Made by a program: the position numbers and the translations under genes. From Tenebrio molitor (Eukaryota > Arthropoda > Insecta > Coleoptera > Tenebrionidae), in the NCBI RefSeq assembly GCF_963966145.1, contig NC_091055.1, positions 10,044,001-10,108,000 on the forward strand: 64,000 bases of DNA. Direction: 5' to 3'. Of this stretch, positions 35,918 to 47,232 are shown in pieces (within the stretch, counting starts at the first letter, position 1; each line of letters starts with the position of its first letter). The notes beneath the pieces were generated by a model. That model was not told where the DNA came from. It made no database searches and saw nothing but the letters and a program-made list of their open reading frames with translations.

Positions 35918-36407
35918 CAATCGCGGCCATCCAAAAGTGAACGATAGCTTGCGAAAATGTCCGTATTTTTCGTTAGATTAAATCAGGCTGTATTCATTGG
36001 CGTTCGTGCAGCAGGCGTTACTATTTTAATAATAAAAAGTTGTAATAATAAAAATGAGACTGAGAAGTAATTAATACATTATTAAAGTGAAAGTAAACTT
36101 TAGTAAAGAAACCTTTCTAACACCTATTCGCATTGGCCTCTCAAGCCTGTTTTCTTGCCAACCCCTCAGTAAGATGCAAGTCTTACTGCAATGTAATTCT
36201 CTCGCCACAGCAGCCAACGACCAATTTTCTTCTAGCTTTGCAATAGCCCTAGCTGTCTGTATCAGTGAGAGATGTGGCATTTAAAAAAAATAGTTTCAAT
36301 AAATTTTTTATCGCTAGTGTCAAACTTTGACATTTTAGGACGCCTATGATTTAAAGTAAATATCAAACTATAAAAAAAAAACGTTCACTTTTGGATGGCC
36401 GCGATAG
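35918..36407 (-). mobile_element. Internally deleted Tc1-like element
   Basis: TA flanks both sides. The left end is CAATCGCGGCCATCCAAAAG and the right end, complemented, CTATCGCGGCCATCCAAAAG, giving an inverted repeat of about 25 bp ending AGTGAACG. It encodes, on the minus strand, only the start of a Tc1-type transposase. 490 bp against an expected 1.5 kb or so for a complete Tc1 element. Confidence 0.88.
36071..36280 (-). pseudogene. Tc1-like transposase, N-terminal helix-turn-helix fragment
   Basis: The peptide starts MPHLSLIQTARAIAKLEENW and continues SLAAVARELHCSKTCI, the first helix-turn-helix of the PAIRED-like DNA-binding domain of Tc1 transposases (RxRAIxLxEEGWSxxxVARxLxVS in typical members). 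It then has WQENRLERP, corresponding to the linker before the GRPR-like hook. Similarity stops at about residue 55 and no catalytic domain follows, because the element is internally deleted. The plus-strand frame here is a shadow. If ever translated, it could still bind the element's ends, but nothing in the sequence shows expression. Confidence 0.7.
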
Positions 36408-36616
36408 TACCATCGTAGTTGGCGTTGAAAACCCATACAAATTTTGGATGTGCCGCCAGCCTCGCAACGTTAGACAAAGTAGTAGACAGATTTCCACTAC
36501 CGCCAGCAGCGCTACCTATCGGCGATACTAGTCTCACTCATGTTATGAAGCTTGCGGCACATTCAACTAAGCCACCAACGCCTACTATGATGGTACAATC
36601 ATTTATAATGACCCTG

Positions 36617-37050
36617 TGGATCATACTTACCTTATACAGGGTGTGTCAGAATTCCACCGACAAACTTTCAGGGCTGATTCTATGATCAAAAATAAGCATA
36701 AAACTCTTAATACATATGAGGTCAAAAACGCTTATTTTGCGAGATAATCGGGTGGAATTTATTGATGAAACGTACAAAAATAAAAAGGAGCCATGTACAA
36801 TTTTAAAAAATTGTCAAAATTTCGTTCCCCTCTGTTCAATGCACAGATGATCCCATAAAATCCAAGGGATTCAGATCGTAATGGTTTTTACGTTTTTTGT
36901 TGATTAAAAAACACAACGTTGCTTTGTAAAATGTATTTTGGGATGCATTTTTACCTGGTCAGGTTTGTCATCTTACGTGAATAATCTTGTACAAGTTACA
37001 TACATCAAATATCTACTTTATATCAATGGGATGTATGTGTACACCATATA
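36617..37050. other. Spacer with a single MITE-like end
   Basis: At 36637, after TA, the sequence CAGGGTGTGTCAGAATTCCA looks like the start of another TA-targeting element, but no matching right end was found before 37051. It is probably a truncated element. A block around 37000 (CATCAAATATCTACTTTATA) recurs at about 39207. Confidence 0.35.
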
Positions 37051-38457
37051 CAGAGTGATCAACAAGAATCCAAATCAGAGCAAGCGTTGCAAATTATCGG
37101 TCACGTCGTAGCAAAATCATATGCACATAAGCGGTGAAAACATGGGCGTAGACAATTTATGGTCTCAAACGCTATTTAATAAAAAATGATACCTTATGAA
37201 TTTTAGACGTTGGAATTATAATTGTGCATTTTATTATTATTATAAGATAAGGGAAACAATTTATAAGATTAACAAGGGCAACATTTTACATTTGTAAGAG
37301 TAAGTAAATTATCATTTTTATTGCCAAACGCGACGCCACTGGTACGGAGATGCTTCGTTGAAATGTCACATTTCAAAATCCAAGGTTGTTGTTGTTGACA
37401 ATTTAAGTGATTTAACCTAGAAAACAAATCTTCGATTTCGGCAAAGTTTACAGACGTTTATTGAAGCTGTAAGCAATAATTATCCCAGAATAAGTTGTAA
37501 AATGGGTTTTACCATTAAAGAGAAGGCATTTTTATTAGATTATTTTCGAAAGAGGGTGAAACAAGAAAATGAAGACTGGCCTTACTTTGTACCCCCTTAC
37601 ACCGAAGAATTTCAAGCCAGATGTCCGAACCTGATGGTATTGGTTATCAACAAGTTTATCAATGTCTTAAAATTATAGTGCCTAATTTTAGCACATCATA
37701 ATTCATCATTAAGAAGAAGTCAGGTCAGTCCTTAGTTCAAATTTTAGCAATGGTGCAAAATGTTCGACAAATTATCAAGGAACATCCCTCAACTTTCATA
37801 AGGCGTTTAAGACAGCAAGTTAAATTGTGTTATGGCACTTATCAGAAAATTTTTAAGAAGGATATTAATTTGTTTCCCTTTGTGTGTTGCAAGAAATAAA
37901 ACCCACACATTACCCTAAACAAATTGACAGATTCATAAGGGTTTTTGAAATTATGAGAGGCGAGTTTGATTCTGTCTGGACCACAATGGAGAACATTTTG
38001 AGCAGTTTTTGTGAAAACTTATTTTTTGACCTTGGAGTAATTTAAATGTTTTAAACATTGCTAGAAAAATACGAGTAAGTTCTCAATTACCCAAAAATGA
38101 GAGAATAATAACTTTTACACTTACAGAAAATAACAAAACAAAGAATTGTGAAAAATAATAATTTTTAAAATTTTGTAACTCAAGATTGTGCCTTATGAAG
38201 GAATTTTGTGTAACTGTGTGTTTTTTCCCTAATCAATAATAAATAATAATTAATTATAACTTGCTTTTAAATCTATTATTCATGAATTACAAAAAATTTA
38301 TAAAGGCAATTAATAATAGATTTTTGAGAGGTAGGCAACCAACAAAACGAGTGTTTACAGCAAGTAAATAAAAGCGGCTGATCCATGATAGAAATACGTT
38401 TCGATAAAACAAAAGATGAGGTAGCACTCTTGATTTGGTTTCTTGTTGATCACTCTG
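37051..38457 (+). mobile_element. Decayed mariner-like transposon, 1.4 kb
   Basis: TA on both sides. The ends are CAGAGTGATCAACAAGAATC and, complemented, CAGAGTGATCAACAAGAAAC, inverted over about 28 bp. The interior has a plus-strand transposase remnant. A truncated second copy of the right end lies at 15941-16085. The length is close to that of autonomous mariner elements, but the coding part is heavily decayed and partly deleted. Confidence 0.88.
37502..38044 (+). pseudogene. Mariner-like transposase remnant (DNA-binding part)
   Basis: The first frame starts MGFTIKEKAFLLDYFRKRV and gives about 57 residues with EDWPYF and EEFQARCPN before a stop. A later frame (from about 37740) reads QILAMVQNVRQIIKEHPSTF followed by IRRLRQQVKLCYGTYQKIFK and KDINLFPF. 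That is the second helix-turn-helix of this transposase group (xSIRRLxQQxxLSYGTxxKILKKDLxLFPY in relatives). A third frame contains EIKPTHYPKQIDRFIRVFE, the segment just before the catalytic domain. The DDE/D core itself is missing; the frame goes on to an unrelated-looking end and stops at about 38044. Clearly a pseudogene with several shifts. Confidence 0.75.
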
Positions 38458-38614
38458 TATAGAGCACATATACATTATGTATAGGGCATAAATGTATACC
38501 GAAATTTGTAAAAAAAAATATTTTGTTCATTAAGGATCTTATAGCATAGAGTTAAAAACCAAAGTGGTGTCAAATTTGACGATGAAATTTTTTCTGTTTT
38601 TATGTCAGCACACA

Positions 38615-38714
38615 CAGGGTTAAATAAATGTTTCTAACATCTGGTTGGCATAGCGGCGCACCTAAATAAAGTGTACAGCCACCTACGATGTTAGAAACAT
38701 TTATAATAATCCCG
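38615..38714. mobile_element. 100-bp hairpin MITE
   Basis: The left end, CAGGGTTAAATAAATGTTTC then TAACATC, matches the complement of the right end, in which GATGTTAGAAACATTTATAA is the inner part. The arms are about 27 bp of a 100-bp unit. The arrangement recalls the outer MITE at 35895-36616 (CAGGGT.A...AAATG), so it may be a distant miniature relative. Confidence 0.6.
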
Positions 38715-38725
38715 TACAACATATA

Positions 38726-39187
38726 CAGGGTGTAACAGAAAAAAGTGCATTTATTTTAACTGTTAATAGAACTCAACTAAGTACTACAACAACTTTTCTA
38801 AATGATTTTTTTTCGATAACACATTCTGAAGGGTTTTAAAAATTAATCTAAATTTAGTAAAGATTTGCTTACCCACCTGTGGAACGATTTTAATCTAACT
38901 ACATTTGATAAAGAAACAAAACAAACACCAGTAATAAAAAAATTAAAGAAAGTGAACGCATTTTATTCATTAAATGCAATACGAAGGGAATAAAAACATT
39001 CAGTTTTTACGATTTTTAAAAAAATTTCAGTTCTATAAAATTGCATTCAACGTGAACGGCACGTCAAAATAAAGGGGGGCAAATTGTAATTCAATTTTGG
39101 AAATTTCAAGAAACTTTATTTAGAAAAGTTGTAATTGAGGAGCACTATTACCAGTTAAAATAAATGCACTTTTTTTGTTACACCCTG
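38726..39187. mobile_element. MITE family C, copy 2
   Basis: TA flanks, with ends CAGGGTGTAACAGAAAAAAG and, complemented, CAGGGTGTAACAAAAAAAGT. The arms align for about 50 bp through GCATTTATTTTAACTG. 462 bp and noncoding. It begins 11 bp after the 100-bp hairpin MITE. Confidence 0.88.
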
Positions 39188-41398
39188 TATACAGATTATA
39201 TACTTACATCAAATATCTGCTTTATATCTACGGGATGATATTTACGCTATACGTGCAACAAATATTTATAAATTTGGAAACTAGTAAAAGGATCGTATAG
39301 AGTTTAAGACTGAGGTGGTATCGCTGGAGGATGAGATTTGTTGTATTTTTGAGTGCGTGAGTAATTGATGTTGCGAGGTCGGGTTATTGATTTTAATTGT
39401 GGAATTTCGTTTTCCCTGAGGTTTGGTCAAAAGTAAGAAAAATGGGGTCCCGGAACCCCAGGCTTATTTGTCCAATCTTATCTATCGGCTATCGGAATCG
39501 CTCCCAAGAGGAGCGTTTTAAACCACCAGTTAACATCTTGCGTATTGAACATTATGTAGCCGATCAGGTCCGGCTACCGTGTCCAGTGATTGATCACCGA
39601 CACGAAATGATCTCGCAAAGACCCTCCCTCTCGGTTCCGTTAAAAAAAGCAACATCTACTTGTCATGCTGGTCGGTGTTTTATAAACTCCCTGTCCGAAG
39701 AGAGATGTAAAGACTGAGTGACTTGGGAATTCCTGTTGTTTTTCCGGTAAGATAACAATACATAAATGACTCGGAGATGTATTCACATTTGCGGGAATTT
39801 CTTTCAGCGCGGATCATTTGATCGGGGCCTCTACGGTCAGTTGATCGGTAGATGGAGCGAGTTTGACAAATACGTCTCCCCAGGACGACTTCCTCGTCGT
39901 GGAAGCCGCGAATTACTCCTGACCGTATTCATATTCGGGTGTCGTGTTGAATGATCACTTAATCCAATTTTGATGGTACCAATTTATCATTGTAGACAGC
40001 GATTCATCAGTGACATGCAACCCAACTTCTAATCAGCCATTCAGTTGTAAATGCAGCGATGAGAGATCAATTGGATTCCCTAATAGACCTGAAGGGTGAT
40101 TCACACACTTCTCAGTTTTGTTAAATATGTTCTCATGATCGACCGGACATCATTACCGCGCGCGGACCAAAGGCTTTTGATGATCGTTTCAAACAGAACA
40201 TCGCGCTGGATTTAAACTGAAGCACGGTCCAAACAAGAGAAATAGGGTGAACAGCAGACTTTTGTTGTTCGAGTTCAGAGGGTGCTCAAAAACAAAAGAC
40301 ATAAATGACACGGGTCATCCTAGATCGCCGCACGGACGCTTTGTTAAAGTGATTGTCATATGCTTTATTTATGAGCCCTCCAAATACAGGGAACTCTAAA
40401 ACAATGTGTTTACCATTTAAATTGCGCAGAGGCCTGCGAGGTCACCGTCTCCACTGATCCATGAATCGGTGGCGATTTTTCATTAGACCCCTTCCATGTG
40501 GGTGTATCACTACTTTCATATTTTATATTTATTTATTTTCTCGTTCTCATTCCACAGACACCTTTTATCATTCTATACGCGTAGTCTCAGCAAATACCAA
40601 CAACAGATTACTTAAATGTTAAGTTTGGCAAAACAAAATTTCATGTTCGTTTCCTGAGATACATAACCGGGAAAGTGGTATATGACTAAATACATATATA
40701 AATTTCCCGGTTATATACCTAACTTGACATCTGTTAAAGATAATCTCAAAATTTACAATTAATTAATGTTTTTAAGACTTTGCCCAAACAAACACGAAAA
40801 ACGTTATTCAATATTCGGCGCTGTCAATTTTCAGGTATTCGGCCTCTTTTGCAATACTCGACTAACACCTCGTGCTTCAAATTTCGGCCTCATACCTGAG
40901 AAGTGAAATGAAAATAACTGTATCAAACCATTACCAGATATTACCAGATTGTATGTAGTTATATCATTTAAAACAATTTTTTTTTTTTAATTATTGAAAT
41001 GATGACAGGTGTTACGTATTTCATTATATGTAGAATGTGACTGGAGATCTACTGTTAACTCTGGGAATACAAATTTTTATCTGCGTAAAGAAGTCAGCAG
41101 ATGTTATTTTCCCGGAATTAACTTTTGCAAGATCAGGCAAGCTATTTTACATTTCTTCTAGGGCTGAGTGAAACTAAATTGACTACATTGAGAAGTACGG
41201 ATTGCTTTATTTGCCTTGTAGTCTAGATACCAAACAGCATAAGGTATAAATATTTACAAAATTTATGTAATGCATTTTCAAGAAGGGAAACATTGATTTG
41301 TTGATGTGTTCAAACCACACTTCAGTATTCGAATTTAACTCTTACTAAGTTGTAAAGTAGTAATTTTATAGAGATGTTAGTAAAATCGGATGTATAAA
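39188..41398. other. Repeat-poor DNA with one strong hairpin
   Basis: No gene recognised. A frame at 39397-39717 (106 residues) has no known motif. At 40664-40713, TAACCGGGAAA and TTTCCCGGTTA form a perfect 11-bp stem, with weaker pairing outside (ATACATAACC against GGTTATATAC). 39300-40550 is less AT-rich than its surroundings. Confidence 0.45.
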
Positions 41399-41831
41399 CA
41401 GGAGTATCTAAAATGCGTGTGTTAATTTTAACGCGTAGCAGAGCTTGTTAAATGAAACGTTTTTTTCTATTTGAATTTTTTACGAAAAAGCGTGACAAAC
41501 TGATTTAAAATTTGGAATAAATTAGCCATCAAAATGTGTACCCGCCTATGGGTAAGGGCGAAAATTTTCTGTTGTGATAGAAATGGATGCTTCTCAACAA
41601 AGTCACATTGTTATAGAAAAAATAAAATAATTATGTACATAATTGAAATTCTCATGGTTACAAAAAATAGAGACTAGTTAATCACGCAATACGATTCGTT
41701 TGGTAAAAATTGGAGGGCAAAAAATCTTGGAAAATGTTTGCGAATTTTGCAAAATGTTATAGAGAAAAGTTCATTAAGTGGTGAGTTCTTCCACTGGTTA
41801 AAATTAACACACGTATTTCAGATACACCCTG
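41399..41831. mobile_element. MITE family C, copy 3 (diverged)
   Basis: Left end CAGGAGTATCTAAAATGCGT, right end complemented CAGGGTGTATCTGAAATACG, matching for about 40 bp through GTGTTAATTTTAAC. The right side is followed by TA. The left side is preceded by TAAA, so that TA has drifted or the boundary shifts by two bases. 433 bp and noncoding. It differs enough from copies 1 and 2 to be a subfamily. Confidence 0.8.
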
Positions 41832-41849
41832 TATATTATTTTATACAAC

Positions 41850-42010
41850 TGAATAAAGTCAAAATGTAAATCCTAGAATGAAATAAAAATATAACAGGCC
41901 CGAGAACACATCCTTGAGATACATAGTTTTGTCCAATATGATTTATTTGGAAATATAGAGGAAGGAGTAAACACTTTTCAATAAAACGATATAAAATATA
42001 AATGCCTTTG
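41850..42010 (-). pseudogene. Non-LTR reverse transcriptase fragment
   Basis: The minus-strand reading contains INHIGQNYVSQGCVLGPVIF followed by LFH. Jockey/CR1-like reverse transcriptases have (V)xINHxxS....GVPQGSVLGPxLFLxYINDL here, so this is the strand region ahead of the YADD box. Only about 50 residues are recognisable. Start, catalytic box and end are missing. Confidence 0.6.
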
Positions 42011-42126
42011 AAAAATGAGAGAAAAAAATTATTCACTGAATATTGAGAGGGGAAGGACCGAGGGAAGGAGAAAGAGAGAATTTATCAGTAAAACTAAATC
42101 ATCATAATTATAGATATACCTGCCTA

Positions 42127-42320
42127 GGTGACTCAAGTTGCAAAAAACCACTTTGCCTTTGTAACAGCACTTTTATGGCAGTGTTATTTGAAATTACTTT
42201 AAAACTCTACTTATGTGGAAAATATTTAATCCAAACTATGATTTTCTGATTCCTTTGGTTCAAAAATATTGAAAAATTGCTGTTGCAAATGACAAGTGGT
42301 TTTTTGCAACTTGAGTCAAC
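42127..42320. mobile_element. 194-bp TA-flanked MITE
   Basis: Left end GGTGACTCAAGTTGCAAAAA and right end complemented GTTGACTCAAGTTGCAAAAA, matching perfectly for 24 bp (GACTCAAGTTGC to CCACTT) and loosely for about 40 bp, with TA outside. No coding capacity. It sits between two reverse-transcriptase scraps of opposite orientation. Confidence 0.88.
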
Positions 42321-42384
42321 TATAGAGCATAATTTTGTAATTTAAAGTAATGACCTCGTTATGAGTAAACTTTCAGTTTAAAAA

Positions 42385-42475
42385 TAAAGTCTGACTTTGG
42401 TGTCGTATCATCGGGAGTCCCGCAAGGCTCTATTTCAGGAGCTCTGTTATTTCCGTATAGTATAAGTATACAGCA
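42385..42475 (+). pseudogene. Non-LTR reverse transcriptase fragment
   Basis: The plus-strand frame reads KSDFGVVSSGVPQGSISGAL followed by LFPYSISI. SGVPQGSILGPLLF is a hallmark of jockey-like and CR1-like reverse transcriptases, so about 30 residues of such an enzyme survive. The adjacent sequence has stops and no YADD box. It is a separate scrap from 41850-42010, on the opposite strand, though both preserve the same motif. Confidence 0.7.
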
Positions 42476-45400
42476 AAATTTTTGGTATAATGGGAATTTT
42501 ACTTACACATTGGAAAAATTAATTATTCCCATAGTTGACATACGTGACATACAGACCAGAATTTAAATTTGAACAACGTAAATTACAGAAAAAATGAATT
42601 AGAAACCTTAAAATATTTGTTGTAAAAAACAGAATCGTTTTTTTTATTAGAAATTAATAAGTGAACAACGAAAAGAACTTTCGGGAACGGTTTGACAATA
42701 TGTTGTTTTGCAGAAAGATTCAAAGTCCATGTTTGTGTAGTTTCAGGGATGACAGTTCTGTTGCGGATAGTCCTAGACAGATGTGTGAGGATTTGGCACG
42801 TAGTCCGGTAGTTAGGCGTTAGTTGTAGATGGCCTATAGTGCCGTCGAGACAATGCTTGTAAATTTATCAGCAAATCTTTACGGTCAATTTGAATGTCTA
42901 CAACAATCCGCTCGTAGCGCTGAGTAATGGAAGCGCATTTGATAATTAAATTGCACCGCTAGTTAAGTGCTACTGGAGTTCCTCGGGTGGGGATCAACCA
43001 AGTGGAAGTTATTGTAGTCGCGAGACACATTGTTTGCTAGGTGGCGTTCTCGCTTCTCTATAAATCATGCTGCCACCATCCCATTTGACTCAGTGATTAC
43101 AAATGTCATCTAGTAATTCCGCGTTTTGTTCGGATGGTGTTGTGCCGCGTCCGTTATCTCTCGTCCCTTACTTACGACGCGATAAAGACCGTTTGTTCCG
43201 AACCAATCCGTCTTCTGATTGATTAACTACTTTAAACCAGAGAATTAGATTCGTATATTTAATTTTAGACGGTCGTTCTCTAACGACAGACGGAAATGCA
43301 GCGCCACCTCACATCGAGATCCATAAATCAAAAAAGTCACCCCAACGAGACTCGCACTCTAGAGATATTCACTTTTTATGCCAACGACACTGAAACTAAT
43401 TACAACGGAATGATGAAGGCGTTTCGTGATCATTCGATATAATATATCACACTACAAAAAACGAACAATCGAAATAAAAATCTTCTAGTAGCAGCGCTGA
43501 AAACAAAGAACTTGACGAAAACTACTACAGTCACAACTTCAAAAGAAACAGCGATCTATCTTCTTCTGATACTCAAATGCCAAACATAACATCAGATGAA
43601 TTAACACAGCGTCTTCACATAATTATAAGCACTTCTATTATTTTTAATCTGGTTAGATCTGTCATAGATCTACAACGAATCTTTATCTTGTTGCGACTCT
43701 TTTACTTCTTTTACTTCCTAATCTGCTAGAACCTGTTAGAACTGAGATACTTCCGTTCCAAAAGAAATAGACTTGGCCATATAGTTTTTTGTAACATTTT
43801 TTTTCAAACTGTCTTTAGTTTGGGCAGATTTTTTGTTGAAATATACATTCAACAAATACACATAAATTGGAGAAAATCTAGAGGATATATTTGTGTGATC
43901 GTGGCACGTATTGCACCTTCCGCATTTTGAATATATCACGTCTGGCGTCGTATAACGAAAAATGACGGTTGTTTTCCCCAGCGGCGTCGAGTCAAACTTT
44001 GCGATATTATTCTTTAACCCCAATAGCTTTTCAAGATCGGTTAAAATTTATTTGATTTATGATCGTCGTATGCGTGCACGCCAACAAAATTCCAAACTGT
44101 GCAACGCATTCTAATTTTTGCATTTGTTTTAAGCCGATTGAGCGAGGGAGTCGTGATATAGTCTTTACAGATAACGTTCTCTATCATTAATCAGTCAACG
44201 TCATGAAGTATTGTTTTGGTTAGAGCAATCCGTCAATCAGTTTTGGTGCCGTCGTGTCCGCTCCATATTTACACCCCAAAAGAAGAGCTTCGTCTAATTA
44301 CACATGACACCGCACGATCATAAGAACATTTCCAAGTCACGAAGAACAAAAGTCGATTCGTAGATTAGTCCGTTTTAAAGAGTCGTAATGGTGTGCTGCA
44401 CAACTGTGATTTAAAAATCTGGAACAGGTAGAAATCTAATTTCATTTTAATTTGGTGATTAAAGCTGCGCGTGTGTGTCAAGCTGCGACTTAACTTTTGT
44501 TGTGCACGGATTGGTAAATTTCCTTCGTGGCCACGCTTCGTCTGAGTTAAATCCGTTCGTAATTCGAGAAGTTATTATTGATTCATCACTTCTCAATAAG
44601 TTAACCTCCGATTCCAATTAGATCGGTTGTTTTGAGCGACGTTACAATACAGTCGAGGGGACAGAATCATGACGTGACGGACATGAAAGGAGACAAATTG
44701 TAAGTCGGACTCTCGCTGATCAGTGTTTTGATAAAATTGGATAGCGTCGATGTTACAGACGGTTTAATTTAATGGAGAAGATATAAATAAGAGCGGTAAG
44801 TATGGAAATGATACTTTATGGTTTATGTTGGGTTCGAGCTCAGGTGTACAAGCTCCCAAGCTGGCGATAACAGGGATAAGCAACCCAGCGTGCACCCGGT
44901 CGCCTAATCTGGTTGGTAGGTAGTTCATTGCAGCCAACGCTTTATCATGAAATATCATATCGGACTGTCAAATCCAATGGTAATGATTGACATAAATTTT
45001 ACATAATGAACGCATTTTGCGCTGTGGAGTATTCGCGTCCCCCAACAAGCGCAATTCTTGTCGCAATAAAGTGCAAAGCCTTGGTCGCCCATATTACACG
45101 TAAACATTGTTTAGAGAAATTCGTTCCCGTTACCGGTCCGATCGTAGATCACGTAAATCATAGGATCGGCGCGTAGACAACCGGAACACAAAGAATTTAG
45201 CATAGAGAAGTCGTTAAGCCGAATTAGGCGGCCAAAGTAATTAACTGAGGATTCTATGCAATGCCTCCTAACAGACAATGTGACAGCTCAGAGGTGACTC
45301 CACGACGCCGGATCATTAATTTATTTTACAAATCAGCTTATTCGAACCCTCAAAGCTATTCTGCATTTTCGACAAGTCTCTCATTATGAGGGAGACGCGT

Positions 45401-46702
45401 AAATGAGAAGGGCCGTGATAATCCCTGCAACACCGCGGCCCCAGGACTAATTACGCAAGGCTAAACCCTTTTTTTATATAATCTGGAGAAGTTCCGAACT
45501 TTCGCTATAATCAGTAATGAAATTTATACTCGAGTGGGGTGCGCGATCATTTAAATGATCACACGTGTAAGAGTCGTATCAGTCCGTACGGTAGCCAATG
45601 TCCATCACCGTTTCCATTTGCATGGATAATAAAGCAACCCTTGCTCAATTAAGCTTAACTTTGCATGACGCTCGTTGTTCATCTTAAATCCGTATAAATG
45701 ACCCATCTGGGAATAGCATGACCAGGACGGACCTTCACCACCGGTCACCGCCGGTATCGCAATGAATGGTGGTGTTGATTAGAAGATTTAATTACACAAG
45801 GGATGCCCATTGTCGGGTGCCCTGTCATCGACCGCTCCACGGGACAAATGTATCAGCTTATTGACCGAAACGAGATTACGGGACGAAATTAATAATTAAC
45901 AAACAACAACCCTCAACATAAGATGATTCAGACTCCGCGGGACACAAAACACCTGACGGCAAGGTTAGATCCGTCAAATGGTTGACACCCGAGAGCAGTT
46001 CTACTTGGTGACACCTAAGAATTAGAATGCGTCAAAACAAACAACGCATTTTATTTTTTGTACCACCTCCTTGGTACGAGGAACTTTGTCTCATTACCGT
46101 CGCGGGAGAGTCTGTATTTTAAGAACTTTTACTGCGACCTGAGTAAATACTACGGGAGAGCCGAACGCGCAAATATAGTCAATACTCAAGTTTCTTTTTA
46201 CAGCGTTCCAAAAATATTTCGATTTTTTTGGAACATACTTAGTAGAACGACTGATAGATTCCGATCAACAAGCACACAATCTGACAATTAATAAGCAATT
46301 TAACCACAAAGACTTGTCTCAACTATTCTCAAGGTTATCATAACAACCAAAAATAGCCTACATTTGGTCTGGTCTCATCCTAACATAATATTTGGCAACA
46401 TTGCGCGTTCAGATGTAATTTTTCCTAATTGGAACAAGTTCGAAGCTCACTTGGCTGTGAAAAGCAAACGTCGACTCGTAGATTGAATCGTACGAGTCTA
46501 ACTGTCAACATACAAGCGGGTCATATCGTAACATACCTAAACGCAATTTTAGGGGGAAATTATTGCACCTAATTAGCCAAAAGGCGTTCAAAGTCAATTC
46601 AGTTAAATTGACACAACTGACCCACTTTTAATTTGTCTGTTAAAACTGTACGCATCTACAATCTACGTCCCACAAAATGTTTTCATCGTATTTATACGTT
46701 TC
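42476..46702. other. Long repeat-poor block, no gene recognised
   Basis: About 4.2 kb with none of the window's repeat families and balanced composition from 42700 onward. No frame shows a known domain or consistent exon-like structure. It is the largest repeat-free interval in the second half of the window that lies between transposon clusters. Confidence 0.45.
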
Positions 46703-47130
46703 TTCGAGGGTAAAATAACAAGGCCTAATTTTTTATGAGATAAATTTTTCAATTTTTGCTTTGACAATTTTACGAGTTGAATTTGGGCATTTTTATTCTG
46801 GTTAGGTCCGAGAGCTTTAGCTCGAGGGTTCAACCTTTGAATAAAAATGCTCAAATATTAATGAGTAAAATTGTCTGAAGCAAAAATATTTAAGTGAACA
46901 TTGGGAAATTTATCAGATATAAAAAATTACATAGTGTTATTTTGGTAAGATTAATTCCAGAATACAAACTTTAACGTTAATTATTTATTTATGATACATA
47001 CAATTTGAGAATCTGACAGGAGTAGCATGCAATTTTAGTCACTTTTGACAGGAGTAGTAGGACGTTTTTATCGCGATAAACATTTTTGATTGGATGAAAG
47101 CAAGCGTTCTGATTGGCTGAACACGCACAC
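46703..47130 (-). repeat. Dispersed repeat X, copy 3 (inverted)
   Basis: Reverse complement of copies 1 and 2: CCGAGAGCTTTAGCTCGAGG at 46808, TCTGATTGGCTGAACACGC near the right end, and TTCTTCGAGGGTAAAATAA at the left. The small minus-strand frame across it is a by-product of the repeat. Confidence 0.82.
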
Positions 47131-47232
47131 GCAACACAGTAAAGTGGCACAAAATGTCACAATAAAATAAAATGTAATAGTGTTCGTTTTTCTGTCTCAT
47201 CGCTTGCTGCCAAACCTGCATAACAATACATA

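Larger units (their letters stand above)
35895..36616. mobile_element. MITE containing another transposon
   Basis: Outer ends are inverted repeats: CAGCGTCATTATAAATGATT on the left (after TA) and, complemented, CAGGGTCATTATAAATGATT on the right. A 20-bp core, GTCATTATAAATGATTGTAC, matches perfectly. A Tc1-like derivative (35918-36407) lies inside, directly next to the left inverted repeat. Without it, the outer element is about 230 bp. Confidence 0.8.

Noticed and set aside
39397..39717. 106-residue plus-strand frame
   Set aside because: No recognisable domain; start and end have no splice or promoter support.
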